In this document: positions 39,137 to 47,397 of the stretch, piece after piece
Numbering within the stretch: the stretch's first letter is position 1
Layout of the letters: each line of letters starts with the position of its first letter
NCBI RefSeq assembly: GCF_001040945.1
Contig: NZ_CP011930.1
Coordinates: 4,211,021 to 4,275,020 of the forward strand
Direction of reading: 5' to 3'
Length of the DNA: 64,000 bases
Origin: Herbaspirillum seropedicae
GTDB taxonomy: Bacteria; Pseudomonadota; Gammaproteobacteria; Burkholderiales; Burkholderiaceae_D
Made by a program: the position numbers and the translations under genes
Notes under the pieces: model-generated
Database searches by the model: none
What the model saw: only the letters and a program-made list of their open reading frames with translations
What the model was told of the DNA's origin: nothing

Positions 39137-39870
39137 CCACAACGGGAGCACACAGCATTTTCGTCACCGGCTCGAGCCGGGGCATTGGCCGCGCCATCGC
39201 GCTGCGCCTGGCGCGCGAAGGATACGACATCGTCCTGCACTGCCATGCGCGGCGCGACGCCGCCGACCAGGTCGCGGCCGAGATCGCCGCGCTGGGCCGC
39301 CAGGTCCGCGTGCTGCAATTCGACGTGGCCAATCGCGAGCAGGCCGCGCAAGTCCTGCTGGCCGATGTGGAACAGCACGGCTGCTACTACGGCGTGGTCT
39401 GCAATGCCGGCATCACCCGCGACAACGCCTTCCCCGCCATGCCCGGCGAAGACTGGGACAGCGTGCTGCGCACCAACCTGGATGGCTTCTACAACGTGCT
39501 CAATCCTTTGGTCATGCCCATGGTGCGCCGACGTGCGGCGGGCCGCATCGTAACCCTGGCCTCGGTGTCGGGACTGATCGGCAATCGCGGCCAGGTCAAC
39601 TACAGCGCCGCCAAGGCCGGCGTCATCGGCGCCACCAAGGCGCTGGCGCTGGAACTGGCCAAGCGCGACATCACCGTCAATTGCGTCGCCCCCGGCCTGA
39701 TCGATACCGACATGACCGAAGACGCCCCCATCGATGAGATCCTCAAGCTGATCCCCGCCCGCCGCGCTGGCAAGCCCGAGGAAGTGGCGGCCGCCGTGGC
39801 CTTCCTGATGTCGCCGGATGCGGCCTACATCACGCGCCAGGTGATCTCGGTCAATGGAGGCCTGGCATGA
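39133..39870 (+). CDS. 3-oxoacyl-ACP reductase (FabG-like)
   Basis: 245-residue short-chain dehydrogenase: cofactor motif VTGSSRGIGRAIA, NAGI, and the catalytic Ser144-Tyr157-Lys161 (SVSG, NYSAAKAG). It reduces the beta-keto group in each round of polyene extension. Overlaps the dehydratase and the next ketosynthase by 4 bp each. Confidence 0.94.
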   Translation: MTTTGAHSIFVTGSSRGIGRAIALRLAREGYDIVLHCHARRDAADQVAAEIAALGRQVRVLQFDVANREQAAQVLLADVEQHGCYYGVVCNAGITRDNAFPAMPGEDWDSVLRTNLDGFYNVLNPLVMPMVRRRAAGRIVTLASVSGLIGNRGQVNYSAAKAGVIGATKALALELAKRDITVNCVAPGLIDTDMTEDAPIDEILKLIPARRAGKPEEVAAAVAFLMSPDAAYITRQVISVNGGLA

Positions 39871-41111
39871 CGCGTGCCCGCACCGAGCGCCGGGTAGTCG
39901 TCACCGGCATGGCCGGCATCAGTCCCATCGGCACCGACTGGAATAGCGCGCTGGCGCAGTTGAAGTCCGGCAGCAACGCCGTGCAACGCATGCCGGGATG
40001 GGATGAATACGTCGGCCTGCACACCCGCCTGGGCGCACCGGCGGCGGAGTTTTCGCTGTCCGAACGCTATAACCGCAAGACCACCCGCAGCATGGGCCGG
40101 GTCGCCCTGATGGCCACCCGCGCCAGCGAGTGGGCGCTGGCCGATGCCGGGCTGCTGGACGATCCCCTGCTCAAGAGCGGGCAACTGGGCATCGCCTATG
40201 GCTCCTCGGCCGGCACCCCTAACGCGATTGCCGACTTCGCCATGATGTTCGCCGAAAAGAATACCCGCGACATCAACGCCAACACCTATCTCAAGATGAT
40301 GGCCCACACCGCGCCGGTCAACATGGGAGTGTTCTTCGGCATCACCGGCCGCATCATCACCACCTCCAGCGCCTGCACCTCGGGCAGCCAGGGCATCGGC
40401 TATGCCTACGAGACCATCCGCAGCGGCCGCCAGCTGGCCATGGTGGCCGGCGGCGCGGAAGAACTGTGCGCCACCGAAGCGGCGGTGTTCGACACCCTCT
40501 ACGCCACCAGCGTGCGCAACGACACGCCCCAGGTCACGCCCAGCCCCTTCGATCGCGACCGCGACGGCCTGGTGCTGGGCGAAGGCGCCGGCAGCCTGAT
40601 CCTGGAAGACCTGGAACACGCCCAGGCGCGTGGCGCGCACATCCATGCCGAAATCGTCGGCTTTGGCACCAACAGCGACGGCGCCCACGTCACCAATCCC
40701 AATGCCGCCACCATGCAGGCCGCCATCCAGATGGCGCTGGACGATGCCGGCCTGCCCGCCTCGGCCATTGGCTACATCAACGCCCACGGCACCGGCACGC
40801 GCCAGGGCGACGTCGCCGAGACCCAGGCCACCGCGCGCGTATTCGGCAAGGCCACGCCCATCAGCTCGCTCAAGAGCTACATGGGCCACACCCTGGGCGC
40901 CTGCGGGGCGCTGGAAGCCTGGCTGTCCATCGAGATGATGCGCCACGGCTGGTTCGCCCCGACCATCAACCTGCAGCATCCCGACCCCGACTGCGGCGAA
41001 CTGGATTACCTCACCGGCAATGGTCGGGCGCTGGAGTGCGAGTACGTGATGTCGAACAACTTTGCCTTCGGTGGCATCAACACCTCGCTCATTTTCAAGC
41101 GCTGGCCCTGA
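39867..41111 (+). CDS. beta-ketoacyl-ACP synthase (ApeR-type, FabF-like)
   Basis: 414-residue condensing enzyme with intact triad: Cys170 in TTSSACTSGSQ, His307 in NAHGTGTRQGD, and His341 in YMGHTLGACG. It is the second active ketosynthase of the operon, more FabF-like than the first. It may perform the first condensation on the aromatic starter or share extension; sequence does not decide. Confidence 0.92.
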   Translation: MTRARTERRVVVTGMAGISPIGTDWNSALAQLKSGSNAVQRMPGWDEYVGLHTRLGAPAAEFSLSERYNRKTTRSMGRVALMATRASEWALADAGLLDDPLLKSGQLGIAYGSSAGTPNAIADFAMMFAEKNTRDINANTYLKMMAHTAPVNMGVFFGITGRIITTSSACTSGSQGIGYAYETIRSGRQLAMVAGGAEELCATEAAVFDTLYATSVRNDTPQVTPSPFDRDRDGLVLGEGAGSLILEDLEHAQARGAHIHAEIVGFGTNSDGAHVTNPNAATMQAAIQMALDDAGLPASAIGYINAHGTGTRQGDVAETQATARVFGKATPISSLKSYMGHTLGACGALEAWLSIEMMRHGWFAPTINLQHPDPDCGELDYLTGNGRALECEYVMSNNFAFGGINTSLIFKRWP

Positions 41112-41166
41112 ACCGGGCCTGCTTTGCAGTTCCCCTGTCTCCACCCATCACAAGGAAAACAAAGCC

Positions 41167-41610
41167 ATGAAGACCTCCTCCCTCGCCCTTGCTGTGACCC
41201 TCGCGCTGAGCGCCGCCCTGCCAGCCCAGGCGCGCGACACCAAGCACCTGCTGCCACTGGACAGCGCCAGCAGCATGAAGGACAAGGAAGGCGTCCTGGA
41301 TGGCTCGGTCAAGTTCTATTTCGCCGGCCAACCGCACCCGGCCGTGCTGGAAAAGATCTCTACCGATGTCACCAACATGAAGACCAATGCCTTCGGCAAG
41401 AGCGATGAAGAAGCCTGCAAATGGGCCTTCCTTTCGGGCCTGGTGCAGCTGCACAAGAAGGCCAAGGAGCTGGGCGGCAATGGCGTGGTCAACATCGTGA
41501 GCTACTACAAGAAGAACGAGATGGCCAGCGCCACCGAATTCGAATGCCATGCCGGCGCGACCATGGCCGGGGTCGCACTCAAGGGCGACATCGTCAAGCT
41601 GGGCAAGTAA
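41167..41610 (+). CDS. small secreted protein of unknown function in pigment operon
   Basis: 147-residue protein with signal peptide (MKTSSLALAVTLALSAALPAQA). The mature part has a conserved-looking core with two cysteines (SDEEACKWAFLSGLVQLHKKAKELGGNGVVNIVSYYKK, then EFECHAGA). Similar proteins near such clusters are, as I recall, often mislabelled 'excinuclease ATPase subunit'; there is no ATPase motif here. It lies between the last ketosynthase and the phosphopantetheinyl transferase, which suggests a periplasmic part in pigment handling, without proof. Confidence 0.72.
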   Translation: MKTSSLALAVTLALSAALPAQARDTKHLLPLDSASSMKDKEGVLDGSVKFYFAGQPHPAVLEKISTDVTNMKTNAFGKSDEEACKWAFLSGLVQLHKKAKELGGNGVVNIVSYYKKNEMASATEFECHAGATMAGVALKGDIVKLGK

Positions 41611-41617
41611 GCCGGCA

Positions 41618-42328
41618 ATGCCCTCCAGCCTGGCCTGGATCGTGGATGGCCGCCGCATGGTCCAGGCGGGCCGGCGCGCAGCCATCCCGGCGCACCTGGC
41701 GGCGCTGCTGTCACCCAGCGAACGCAGCCGCCTGCAGGGTTTCCGGCGCGCGCCACGCGCCTGCGAATTCCTGCTCGGCCGGCTGCTGATGCGCCGTGCG
41801 CTGATGCAGGGCAGCGCTGGCCGTCTGGAAGAGATCGAGGTCGAAGAGCGGCCCGGCTATGCCCCCATCGTGCGCATCGCCGGAGTGCTGGCCGATGGCG
41901 TCGCACAGCCCGCCGTGAGCCTCTCGCACAGCCGTGGCTGGATCGCCTGCGCCATCGGGATGGGCACGCCAATCGGCGTGGATATCGAAGCGCCACTGGC
42001 TGGACGCGATCTGGCCACGCTGGCCGGGCACGCGTTCACGCCGGCAGAGCTGTCCTGGCTGGCGCTGCAGGCCAAGGACGACGCCGGATCCAGGGAAGAC
42101 GCCTTCTATCGCCTGTGGTGCGCCAAGGAGGCCGAATACAAATACCGTCACCACGCCGGAGAGCACCATGCACTCGCCGCCAGCGTGCCGCCCACGCTGC
42201 ATCATGAACGACAGCCGCATTACCACCTGTGCATCTGCAGCAGGGCGGAAGCCGGGCAGCACCGCAGCGAAGAGATCGCGCTGGAGGCCTTGCTGGAATG
42301 GACCGCGGGCCGCGGCTCGAGCGGCTGA
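41618..42328 (+). CDS. 4'-phosphopantetheinyl transferase (Sfp-type)
   Basis: 236-residue Sfp/AcpT-like enzyme moving phosphopantetheine from CoA to carrier serines. Seen: FLLGRLLMRRAL, SLSHSRGWIACAIG, the metal-binding GVDIE, and FYRLWCAKEAEYKY (W-x-x-KEA). It closes the operon and can activate both carriers. The ATG at 41618 is 7 bp after the preceding stop. Confidence 0.93.
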   Translation: MPSSLAWIVDGRRMVQAGRRAAIPAHLAALLSPSERSRLQGFRRAPRACEFLLGRLLMRRALMQGSAGRLEEIEVEERPGYAPIVRIAGVLADGVAQPAVSLSHSRGWIACAIGMGTPIGVDIEAPLAGRDLATLAGHAFTPAELSWLALQAKDDAGSREDAFYRLWCAKEAEYKYRHHAGEHHALAASVPPTLHHERQPHYHLCICSRAEAGQHRSEEIALEALLEWTAGRGSSG

Positions 42329-42458
42329 TCCATCTTCCGGGCAAACGCCATCAACACAGTAGCCAGCTAGTAGCAACCAGGTAGCAATACAGCAGCAGCA
42401 ACACGGCAGCAATACACAAGAACACACAACCACGCTGACACATCAAGGGGAAAACCAT
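42329..42458 (+). repeat. short repeat-rich spacer after the pigment operon
   Basis: AGCAATACA occurs at 42383-42391 and again at 42408-42416, amid many CAG/TAGCA-like units. The spacer probably carries the promoter of the next lipoprotein gene, but no clear -10/-35 pair or terminator is visible. Confidence 0.4.
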
Positions 42459-43217
42459 ATGTCCGCATCACGCACCTGGCTGCTTGCAGCCGCCACCCTC
42501 CTGTTGACCACCGCCTGCTCCACGCCGGAAGAGCGCATGGCCAAGCTGCAGATCAAGCAGCAGCGGCTGGAAATCAAGGCGCAGCAGGCGGCCCAGCGCA
42601 ACGAAGTCATCAGCAAGGCGCAAGGCGCGGCGGTCATCGACCAGCGCGCTCCGTTCGAAAACGTCCTCAAGGCCCTGGCCAATTGCGACGCCAGCTTTGC
42701 GGCCACCCTGGGCCAGTTCCCGGAAGCCTTGTCGCCCGCCTTCGTGGTCACCAGGAAGGGCAAGATCGCCAGCATCGACGTGCCTGACCGCCGCACTCCT
42801 GGCCGCGACCGCGTCGCCGCTGCCGGTAGCGCCCTGGCTTATGGCCAGACCCTGAGCGCCTACTATGACGAAAGCGTCGAGATCAACGGCCAGCCGCAGA
42901 AGATCAGCTGGGGCTTCTACAGCCCCTCCACGCCGGAACAGCTGGCCAGGATCCTGGGCGCGGCCATTCCCAACTTCAAGCGCACCAGCCGCGAACTGAA
43001 CGGCAACTACGTGCGCATGGAAATCTTCGATCGCGGCGGCTGGCATCGCACCACCCGTTTTGATTACTACCGCGGCCAAGCCAATGTGCTGGGTGAACGC
43101 ACCCTGGTCATCGAACCCTCGCGCGACCCCGCCTTCCCTGGCAGCCGCATCGGCTGCTCGGTGCGTGGATCACAGGTGGCCCAGTTCCAGGATGAATTGC
43201 GGCCCGAGGTGGATTGA
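42459..43217 (+). CDS. lipoprotein of unknown function
   Basis: 252 residues with a lipobox (LLTTACSTP; lipid-modified Cys20). A Gln/Lys-rich, coiled-coil-prone stretch follows (AKLQIKQQRLEIKAQQAAQRNEVISKAQ). The C-terminal two thirds contain aromatic-rich segments (ISWGFYSPSTPEQLARILG, RTTRFDYYRGQANVLG). I do not recognise a family. It ends at a shared terminator and is not coupled to the pigment operon. Confidence 0.75.
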   Translation: MSASRTWLLAAATLLLTTACSTPEERMAKLQIKQQRLEIKAQQAAQRNEVISKAQGAAVIDQRAPFENVLKALANCDASFAATLGQFPEALSPAFVVTRKGKIASIDVPDRRTPGRDRVAAAGSALAYGQTLSAYYDESVEINGQPQKISWGFYSPSTPEQLARILGAAIPNFKRTSRELNGNYVRMEIFDRGGWHRTTRFDYYRGQANVLGERTLVIEPSRDPAFPGSRIGCSVRGSQVAQFQDELRPEVD

Positions 43218-43289
43218 TATCTGCTGAAAGGCTAGGACTGCCGTGCGGTTCCATGCGTCCTGCGCCCGGCAGCACGCTCTGCAAAAACA

Positions 43290-43318
43290 GAACGGCCGCT
43301 GATGCGGCCGTTCTTTTG
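43290..43318. terminator. bidirectional terminator between convergent genes
   Basis: GAACGGCCGC and GCGGCCGTTC form a perfect 10-bp stem with a TGAT loop. A T-rich run follows on the plus strand, and AAAAAC on the left gives a T-run on the minus strand. It serves the lipoprotein gene and the chemoreceptor gene. Confidence 0.93.
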
Positions 43319-43335
43319 CTTCCTTCCTTGCTACT

Positions 43336-44973
43336 TCACTTCAGCGCCAGCGATCGCCCGACCGGCAGGTTGGCACGCCGGCCCATCGCGCCGACCACCG
43401 CTGAGACCGGACCCGGAGCCGGCGAATGAGCGAGCTTGAAGGTGGACACCAGTCCCGCCAGCTGCTCTGCTTGCGTCTTCATCGAGTTGGCTGCCGCTGC
43501 AGCTTCTTCGACCAGGGCCGAATTCTGCTGGGTGGCTTCATCCATATGCGTGATGGCCAGATTGACCTGCGCGATGCCATGACTCTGCTCCTGGCTGGCG
43601 TGCGAGATCTCGGCCACGACATCGGTGACGCGCTTGACGCTGGTGACCACGTTTTCCATGGTCGCACCGGCCTGCCCCACCAGGCTGCTGCCCTGCTCGA
43701 TCTGCCCGACCGAATCATTGATCAGGTCGGTGATCTCCTTGGCCGCCGTGGCGCTTCTTTGCGCCAGGCTGCGCACCTCCGAGGCCACCACCGCGAAGCC
43801 GCGACCTTGCTCGCCGGCGCGGGCCGCTTCCACCGCCGCATTCAAGGCCAGGATGTTGGTCTGGAAGGCAATGCCGTCGATGACGCTGATGATGTCCACG
43901 ATCTTGCGCGAGGAAGCATTGATGCCTTCCATGGTGCTGACCACCTGCCCCACCACCTGCCCGCCCTGGCTGGCCACGTCCGAAGCCGACACCGCAAGCT
44001 GGCTGGCCTGGCGGGCATTGTCGGCATTCTGCTTCACCGTCGACATCAGTTCTTCCATGGCCGAGGCCGTCTCTTCCAGCGCGCCGGCTTGCTGTTCCGT
44101 GCGGGAAGACAGGTCCATGTTGCCGGTCGCAATTTCGGCCGAGGCTTGCTCGATGGCGTGCGTTCCTTCCCTCACCTTTCCGACGATGGCGGCCAGGTTG
44201 TCACGCATCTTCTTGATGGCGAACAGCAGACTGGTGGTGTCGCCCGGCTTGGCGTCGACATCCGCAGTGAGATCCCCTGAGGCGATCTGCTGGGCAATGT
44301 CAGCCGCATAGGCCGGTTCGCCGCCCAGTTGCTTGAGCAGACTGCGTGTGATGACAAATGCGACAAGGGCAGAAATGACAGCCACGATGCCGGTCAGCAC
44401 GGCAACCAGCGAGGAGGCCATCGCCGCCATATCGACCGTCGTCTGATGCGCCTTGATGTTGTCGGCATCGGCCTCTTCGATGACCTTGTTGATATCCAGC
44501 ACGATCTGGCGGCGCAGCGGGCTGCATTCGTTGACCAGGAAGTCGCGGAACTCTTCCATCTTGCCACTCTCCCGGTAGATGCGCGGCCGTTTCAGTTCTT
44601 CGGCCATCTGCAGCAGGCCGGTGCGCACTTTGTCAAATCCCTTGTGGCCGACGAAATGCGGTTCCATGTCTTTGAGGGCCTTGAGGTAGATCTGCTTCTG
44701 CTCATCGACGATGGCCAGCTCTTTCTGCGCGTCGGCCTCGGTACGGAATACATAGGCATTACGCGCCGCCAGGCCGGTCTGGTCGAGCGCTTCCCGCGCC
44801 AGGTACAACGGCAGGAGCCGCTCGACCTGGACGTCGTCTGCGGCCTTGATGGAGCCTGTCAGCCGGTTGATGCTGAACAGCGAAATGCCGGCCAGTATGA
44901 TCGTCAGCGTCAGCAGCAAAGCAAACCCCAGTGACAGCTTGGTGCCGATCTTCATGTTCTTGAATCCACTCAT
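43336..44973 (-). CDS. methyl-accepting chemotaxis protein
   Basis: 545-residue chemoreceptor: N-terminal membrane helix ([22 protein letters not shown]), a four-helix-bundle periplasmic domain of about 160 residues, second membrane helix ([24 protein letters not shown]), HAMP, and the signalling hairpin tip [35 protein letters not shown]. The ligand is unknown. There is no C-terminal CheR-docking pentapeptide. GGAGG eight bases ahead decides for the ATG at 44973 over the one at 44997. Confidence 0.93.
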   Translation of the reverse strand: MSGFKNMKIGTKLSLGFALLLTLTIILAGISLFSINRLTGSIKAADDVQVERLLPLYLAREALDQTGLAARNAYVFRTEADAQKELAIVDEQKQIYLKALKDMEPHFVGHKGFDKVRTGLLQMAEELKRPRIYRESGKMEEFRDFLVNECSPLRRQIVLDINKVIEEADADNIKAHQTTVDMAAMASSLVAVLTGIVAVISALVAFVITRSLLKQLGGEPAYAADIAQQIASGDLTADVDAKPGDTTSLLFAIKKMRDNLAAIVGKVREGTHAIEQASAEIATGNMDLSSRTEQQAGALEETASAMEELMSTVKQNADNARQASQLAVSASDVASQGGQVVGQVVSTMEGINASSRKIVDIISVIDGIAFQTNILALNAAVEAARAGEQGRGFAVVASEVRSLAQRSATAAKEITDLINDSVGQIEQGSSLVGQAGATMENVVTSVKRVTDVVAEISHASQEQSHGIAQVNLAITHMDEATQQNSALVEEAAAAANSMKTQAEQLAGLVSTFKLAHSPAPGPVSAVVGAMGRRANLPVGRSLALK

Positions 44974-45039
44974 GGATGTTCCCTCCGAATTAATCATTAA
45001 TACGAGTTTTCGATAGAAGTGAATTCAGTGAGAATCAAT

Positions 45040-45060
45040 CTATGTCGGAACCGACTATAG
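45040..45060. promoter_or_regulatory. palindrome upstream of chemoreceptor gene
   Basis: GTCGGAACCGAC (45044-45055) is a perfect 12-bp palindrome, extended by near-symmetric CTAT and TATAG on the two sides. It lies 70-90 bp upstream of the receptor ATG, a fitting place for an operator. Confidence 0.45.
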
Positions 45061-45277
45061 ACGAAGCCCTGCGGCAAGGATTTAGGAGAATTCCTGATAG
45101 GGACGAGCTTTGATGCGATAACGACAAGCAATGCGAGTTATCGGCGTAGGGAAGGGAAAGGAAGTGCCTCCGCGCCAGCATGGCGGGCCGCGCAGGCCAG
45201 CGCTCTGTGCGGATGTGGATGGGAATCGCTGCCAACGAGCCCTAGACGCCCCTGCACACGCCAGGCCTAAGACTGGC

Positions 45278-46348
45278 TCAGTCGCGCCCGCCCGCTGGCG
45301 GACGCCCATGCCAGGCATCCTCCAGCAGGGCATGCAGGGCTTCGCGCTGCAAGGGACGCGGATTGGCATAGGCATTCTGCAAGGCGATCTCGGTGCATTG
45401 CGCCAGGGCCTCATAGGGCATGCCCAGTTCCTTCAGGGACAGCGGGGCGTGCAAGGCGCGCGCCAGCGCATAGACGCCCTGCGCGGCGTCCTCGACCCCG
45501 AGGGCGCGCGCAATGCGCTGCATCGCCTGCGGGGCGGCGGCAGCGTTATAGGCCAGCGCATGCGGCAGGATCACCGTGTGCGTCTGCGCATGTGGCAAGT
45601 TGTAGCTGCCGCCCAGCGTATGGCAGAGCTTGTGATGCAGCGACATCCCCACATTGCCCAGCACCGTGCCGCACAGCCAGGCGCCATACAGGCAGCGGCT
45701 GCGGGCGTCGATATCGTCGGCGCGCGCGGCCAGCTGCGGCAGACCTTCGGCCAGGGCGCGCAGACCTTCTTCGGCCAGTAGCGACATGATGGGATTGGCG
45801 TCGGGCGCATACAGACCCTCGGCGGCGTGCGCCATGGCGTTGATGCCGCTGGTGACCGACAGGTCCAGCGGCAGCCCCAGGCTCAGCGCGGGATCGTAGA
45901 TGACCGTGCGCGGCAGCACCCGGGCATCGCGCCCGGTCTTCTTCCGTCCCGCCTCGGTGAGGCCATAGATCGGCGTCATCTCGCTGCCCGCGTAGGTGGT
46001 GGGAATGGCCAGGATAGGCAGTTCCGACTCCAGCGCAATGGCCTTGCCCAACCCCATGGTGGAGCCGCCGCCGATGGCGATGGCGCAATCCGCGCCCAGC
46101 GCGCGGGCGACCTCGCGGGCGTGGCGGGCGGTTTCTATCGGCACGTGCATCACCGCCTGGTCGAAGATGCCGGCGCAGCGCGCACCGATGAGGGCGGCCA
46201 CGCGTTCGGCCTCGGCGCGCTGACCGGGCGTACACAGCACCAGGGCGCGCTGCGCGCCCAGCAGTTCGGTCTCGCGCACCAGGTGCTGCAGGCTGCCGTG
46301 GCCGAAGATCACGCGGGCGGCGGCGCTGGTATAGGTAAAGGCTTGCAT
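45278..46348 (-). CDS. maleylacetate reductase
   Basis: 356-residue iron-type alcohol dehydrogenase family enzyme that reduces maleylacetate to 3-oxoadipate with NAD(P)H. Seen: the cofactor motif GGGSTMGLGKAIAL, PTTYAGSEMTPIYGLT, NAMAHAAEGLYAP, and GMSLHHKLCHTLGGSYNLPHA. Metal-binding histidines typical of alcohol dehydrogenases are partly replaced, as usual in this subgroup. It follows the dioxygenase gene by 65 bp and completes the ring-cleavage route with it. Confidence 0.93.
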   Translation of the reverse strand: MQAFTYTSAAARVIFGHGSLQHLVRETELLGAQRALVLCTPGQRAEAERVAALIGARCAGIFDQAVMHVPIETARHAREVARALGADCAIAIGGGSTMGLGKAIALESELPILAIPTTYAGSEMTPIYGLTEAGRKKTGRDARVLPRTVIYDPALSLGLPLDLSVTSGINAMAHAAEGLYAPDANPIMSLLAEEGLRALAEGLPQLAARADDIDARSRCLYGAWLCGTVLGNVGMSLHHKLCHTLGGSYNLPHAQTHTVILPHALAYNAAAAPQAMQRIARALGVEDAAQGVYALARALHAPLSLKELGMPYEALAQCTEIALQNAYANPRPLQREALHALLEDAWHGRPPAGGRD

Positions 46349-46413
46349 GGCGATAGGCTCGGTGGGCTCAGTAGGCGCGAAGGCTGGTCGTTGGCGTGCG
46401 TGACGTCGTCAGC

Positions 46414-47280
46414 CTACTTGCGCAGGGGATTGAGGACGAAATCATAGTCCAGCGTATAGAACGGCTGCTCGCACTGTGTGCCGTCGGGAGCCGTGCCGGC
46501 GGGATGGCACGGCCAGTCGGCGATGAGGGTGGAGCGTACGCCGAAGACCGCGTCCGAATCGAGATAAACGTCGTCACGCCGGAAGACGTGGGTGATGAGC
46601 GTTTCATATCCCTCGGCCTGGATGCGGAAATGCAGGTGCGCCGGCCGCCAGGGATGGCGACCCAGCTTTTCCAGCATCCGTCCCACCGGACCGTCATGGG
46701 GAATCGGATAGGGATTGGCCAGGATGCTGCGGAAATGATAGCGCCCCTCGGCGTCGGTGAAGAGCGTGCCGCGGGCGCGGTACTGGTCCAGGTCGGCGTA
46801 TTGCACGTCATAGAAGCCGTTTTCATCGGCCTGCCAGACTTCCATGCGGGCATGGGCCAGCGGCCGGCCATTGCGCCCGCGCACGCTGCCGCTGACGAAG
46901 CAGGGCTCGCCCTTGGCGCCATTGGCGATATCCGCGCCCAGCGGGTACTGCGGCGCATCTTCGACGTGGAAGGGGCCGAACACGGTGGCCTCGGTGCATC
47001 CGGCGGGCTTGTGGTTCTGCTGCGCCATGACCAGGGTGGACAGGCCCAGGGTGTCGGAAAGCAGGATGAACTCCTGGCGCTGGTCCGAGCAGATCTGCCC
47101 GGTCTCGGTGAGGAAATCGATGCCGGCAAACCATTCTTTCTCGGTCAGCTTGACCTCGCGGGCGAAGGCGTGCAGATGCTGGACCAGGCTGGTCATGATC
47201 TCGCGCAGGCGTTGGTCGGTCAGCCAGGCGTGGCGGGACAGGACGGCTTGGGTGATGGTGTCTTCGTTCAGGTTGAGCAT
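46414..47280 (-). CDS. hydroxyquinol 1,2-dioxygenase (intradiol)
   Basis: 288-residue non-heme iron(III) dioxygenase cleaving 1,2,4-trihydroxybenzene to maleylacetate. Likely iron ligands are Tyr157 (GFYDVQ), Tyr191 (NPYPIP), His215 and His217 (PAHLHF), with spacing close to known intradiol enzymes. An N-terminal helical dimer domain is present. GGAGGAG four bases ahead fixes the ATG at 47280. Assignment to hydroxyquinol rather than (chloro)catechol rests on its pairing with maleylacetate reductase and on overall likeness. Confidence 0.9.
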   Translation of the reverse strand: MLNLNEDTITQAVLSRHAWLTDQRLREIMTSLVQHLHAFAREVKLTEKEWFAGIDFLTETGQICSDQRQEFILLSDTLGLSTLVMAQQNHKPAGCTEATVFGPFHVEDAPQYPLGADIANGAKGEPCFVSGSVRGRNGRPLAHARMEVWQADENGFYDVQYADLDQYRARGTLFTDAEGRYHFRSILANPYPIPHDGPVGRMLEKLGRHPWRPAHLHFRIQAEGYETLITHVFRRDDVYLDSDAVFGVRSTLIADWPCHPAGTAPDGTQCEQPFYTLDYDFVLNPLRK

Positions 47281-47397
47281 GGTCTCCTCCTTGGCAGGAT
47301 GCATTATTTTTCCGGTGAACGGTAATATAAAGGGCAGTTGCGCCCGGATATATGCACAAATCGGAAAACTGTTTTCCACTTCGGGCCAGGAGCTGGC
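47281..47397. promoter_or_regulatory. divergent promoter region with LysR-type operator
   Basis: The 117-bp gap between the dioxygenase and the LysR gene contains the perfect inverted repeat GGAAAA-CTG-TTTTCC (47363-47377) and, further left, CCG-GTGAA-CGG. Such dyads with an A/T-rich inner part are typical LysR-type recognition sites controlling both directions. Confidence 0.65.

Noticed and set aside
24639..42328. Pigment operon as an integrated island using ssrA as attachment site
   Set aside because: tmRNA genes are common integration sites, but I saw no repeat of the tmRNA 3' end downstream, no integrase, and the base composition matches the surroundings.
42360..42416. Repeat array resembling a CRISPR
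   Set aside because: Repeats are only about 9 bp, irregularly spaced, and there are no cas genes.
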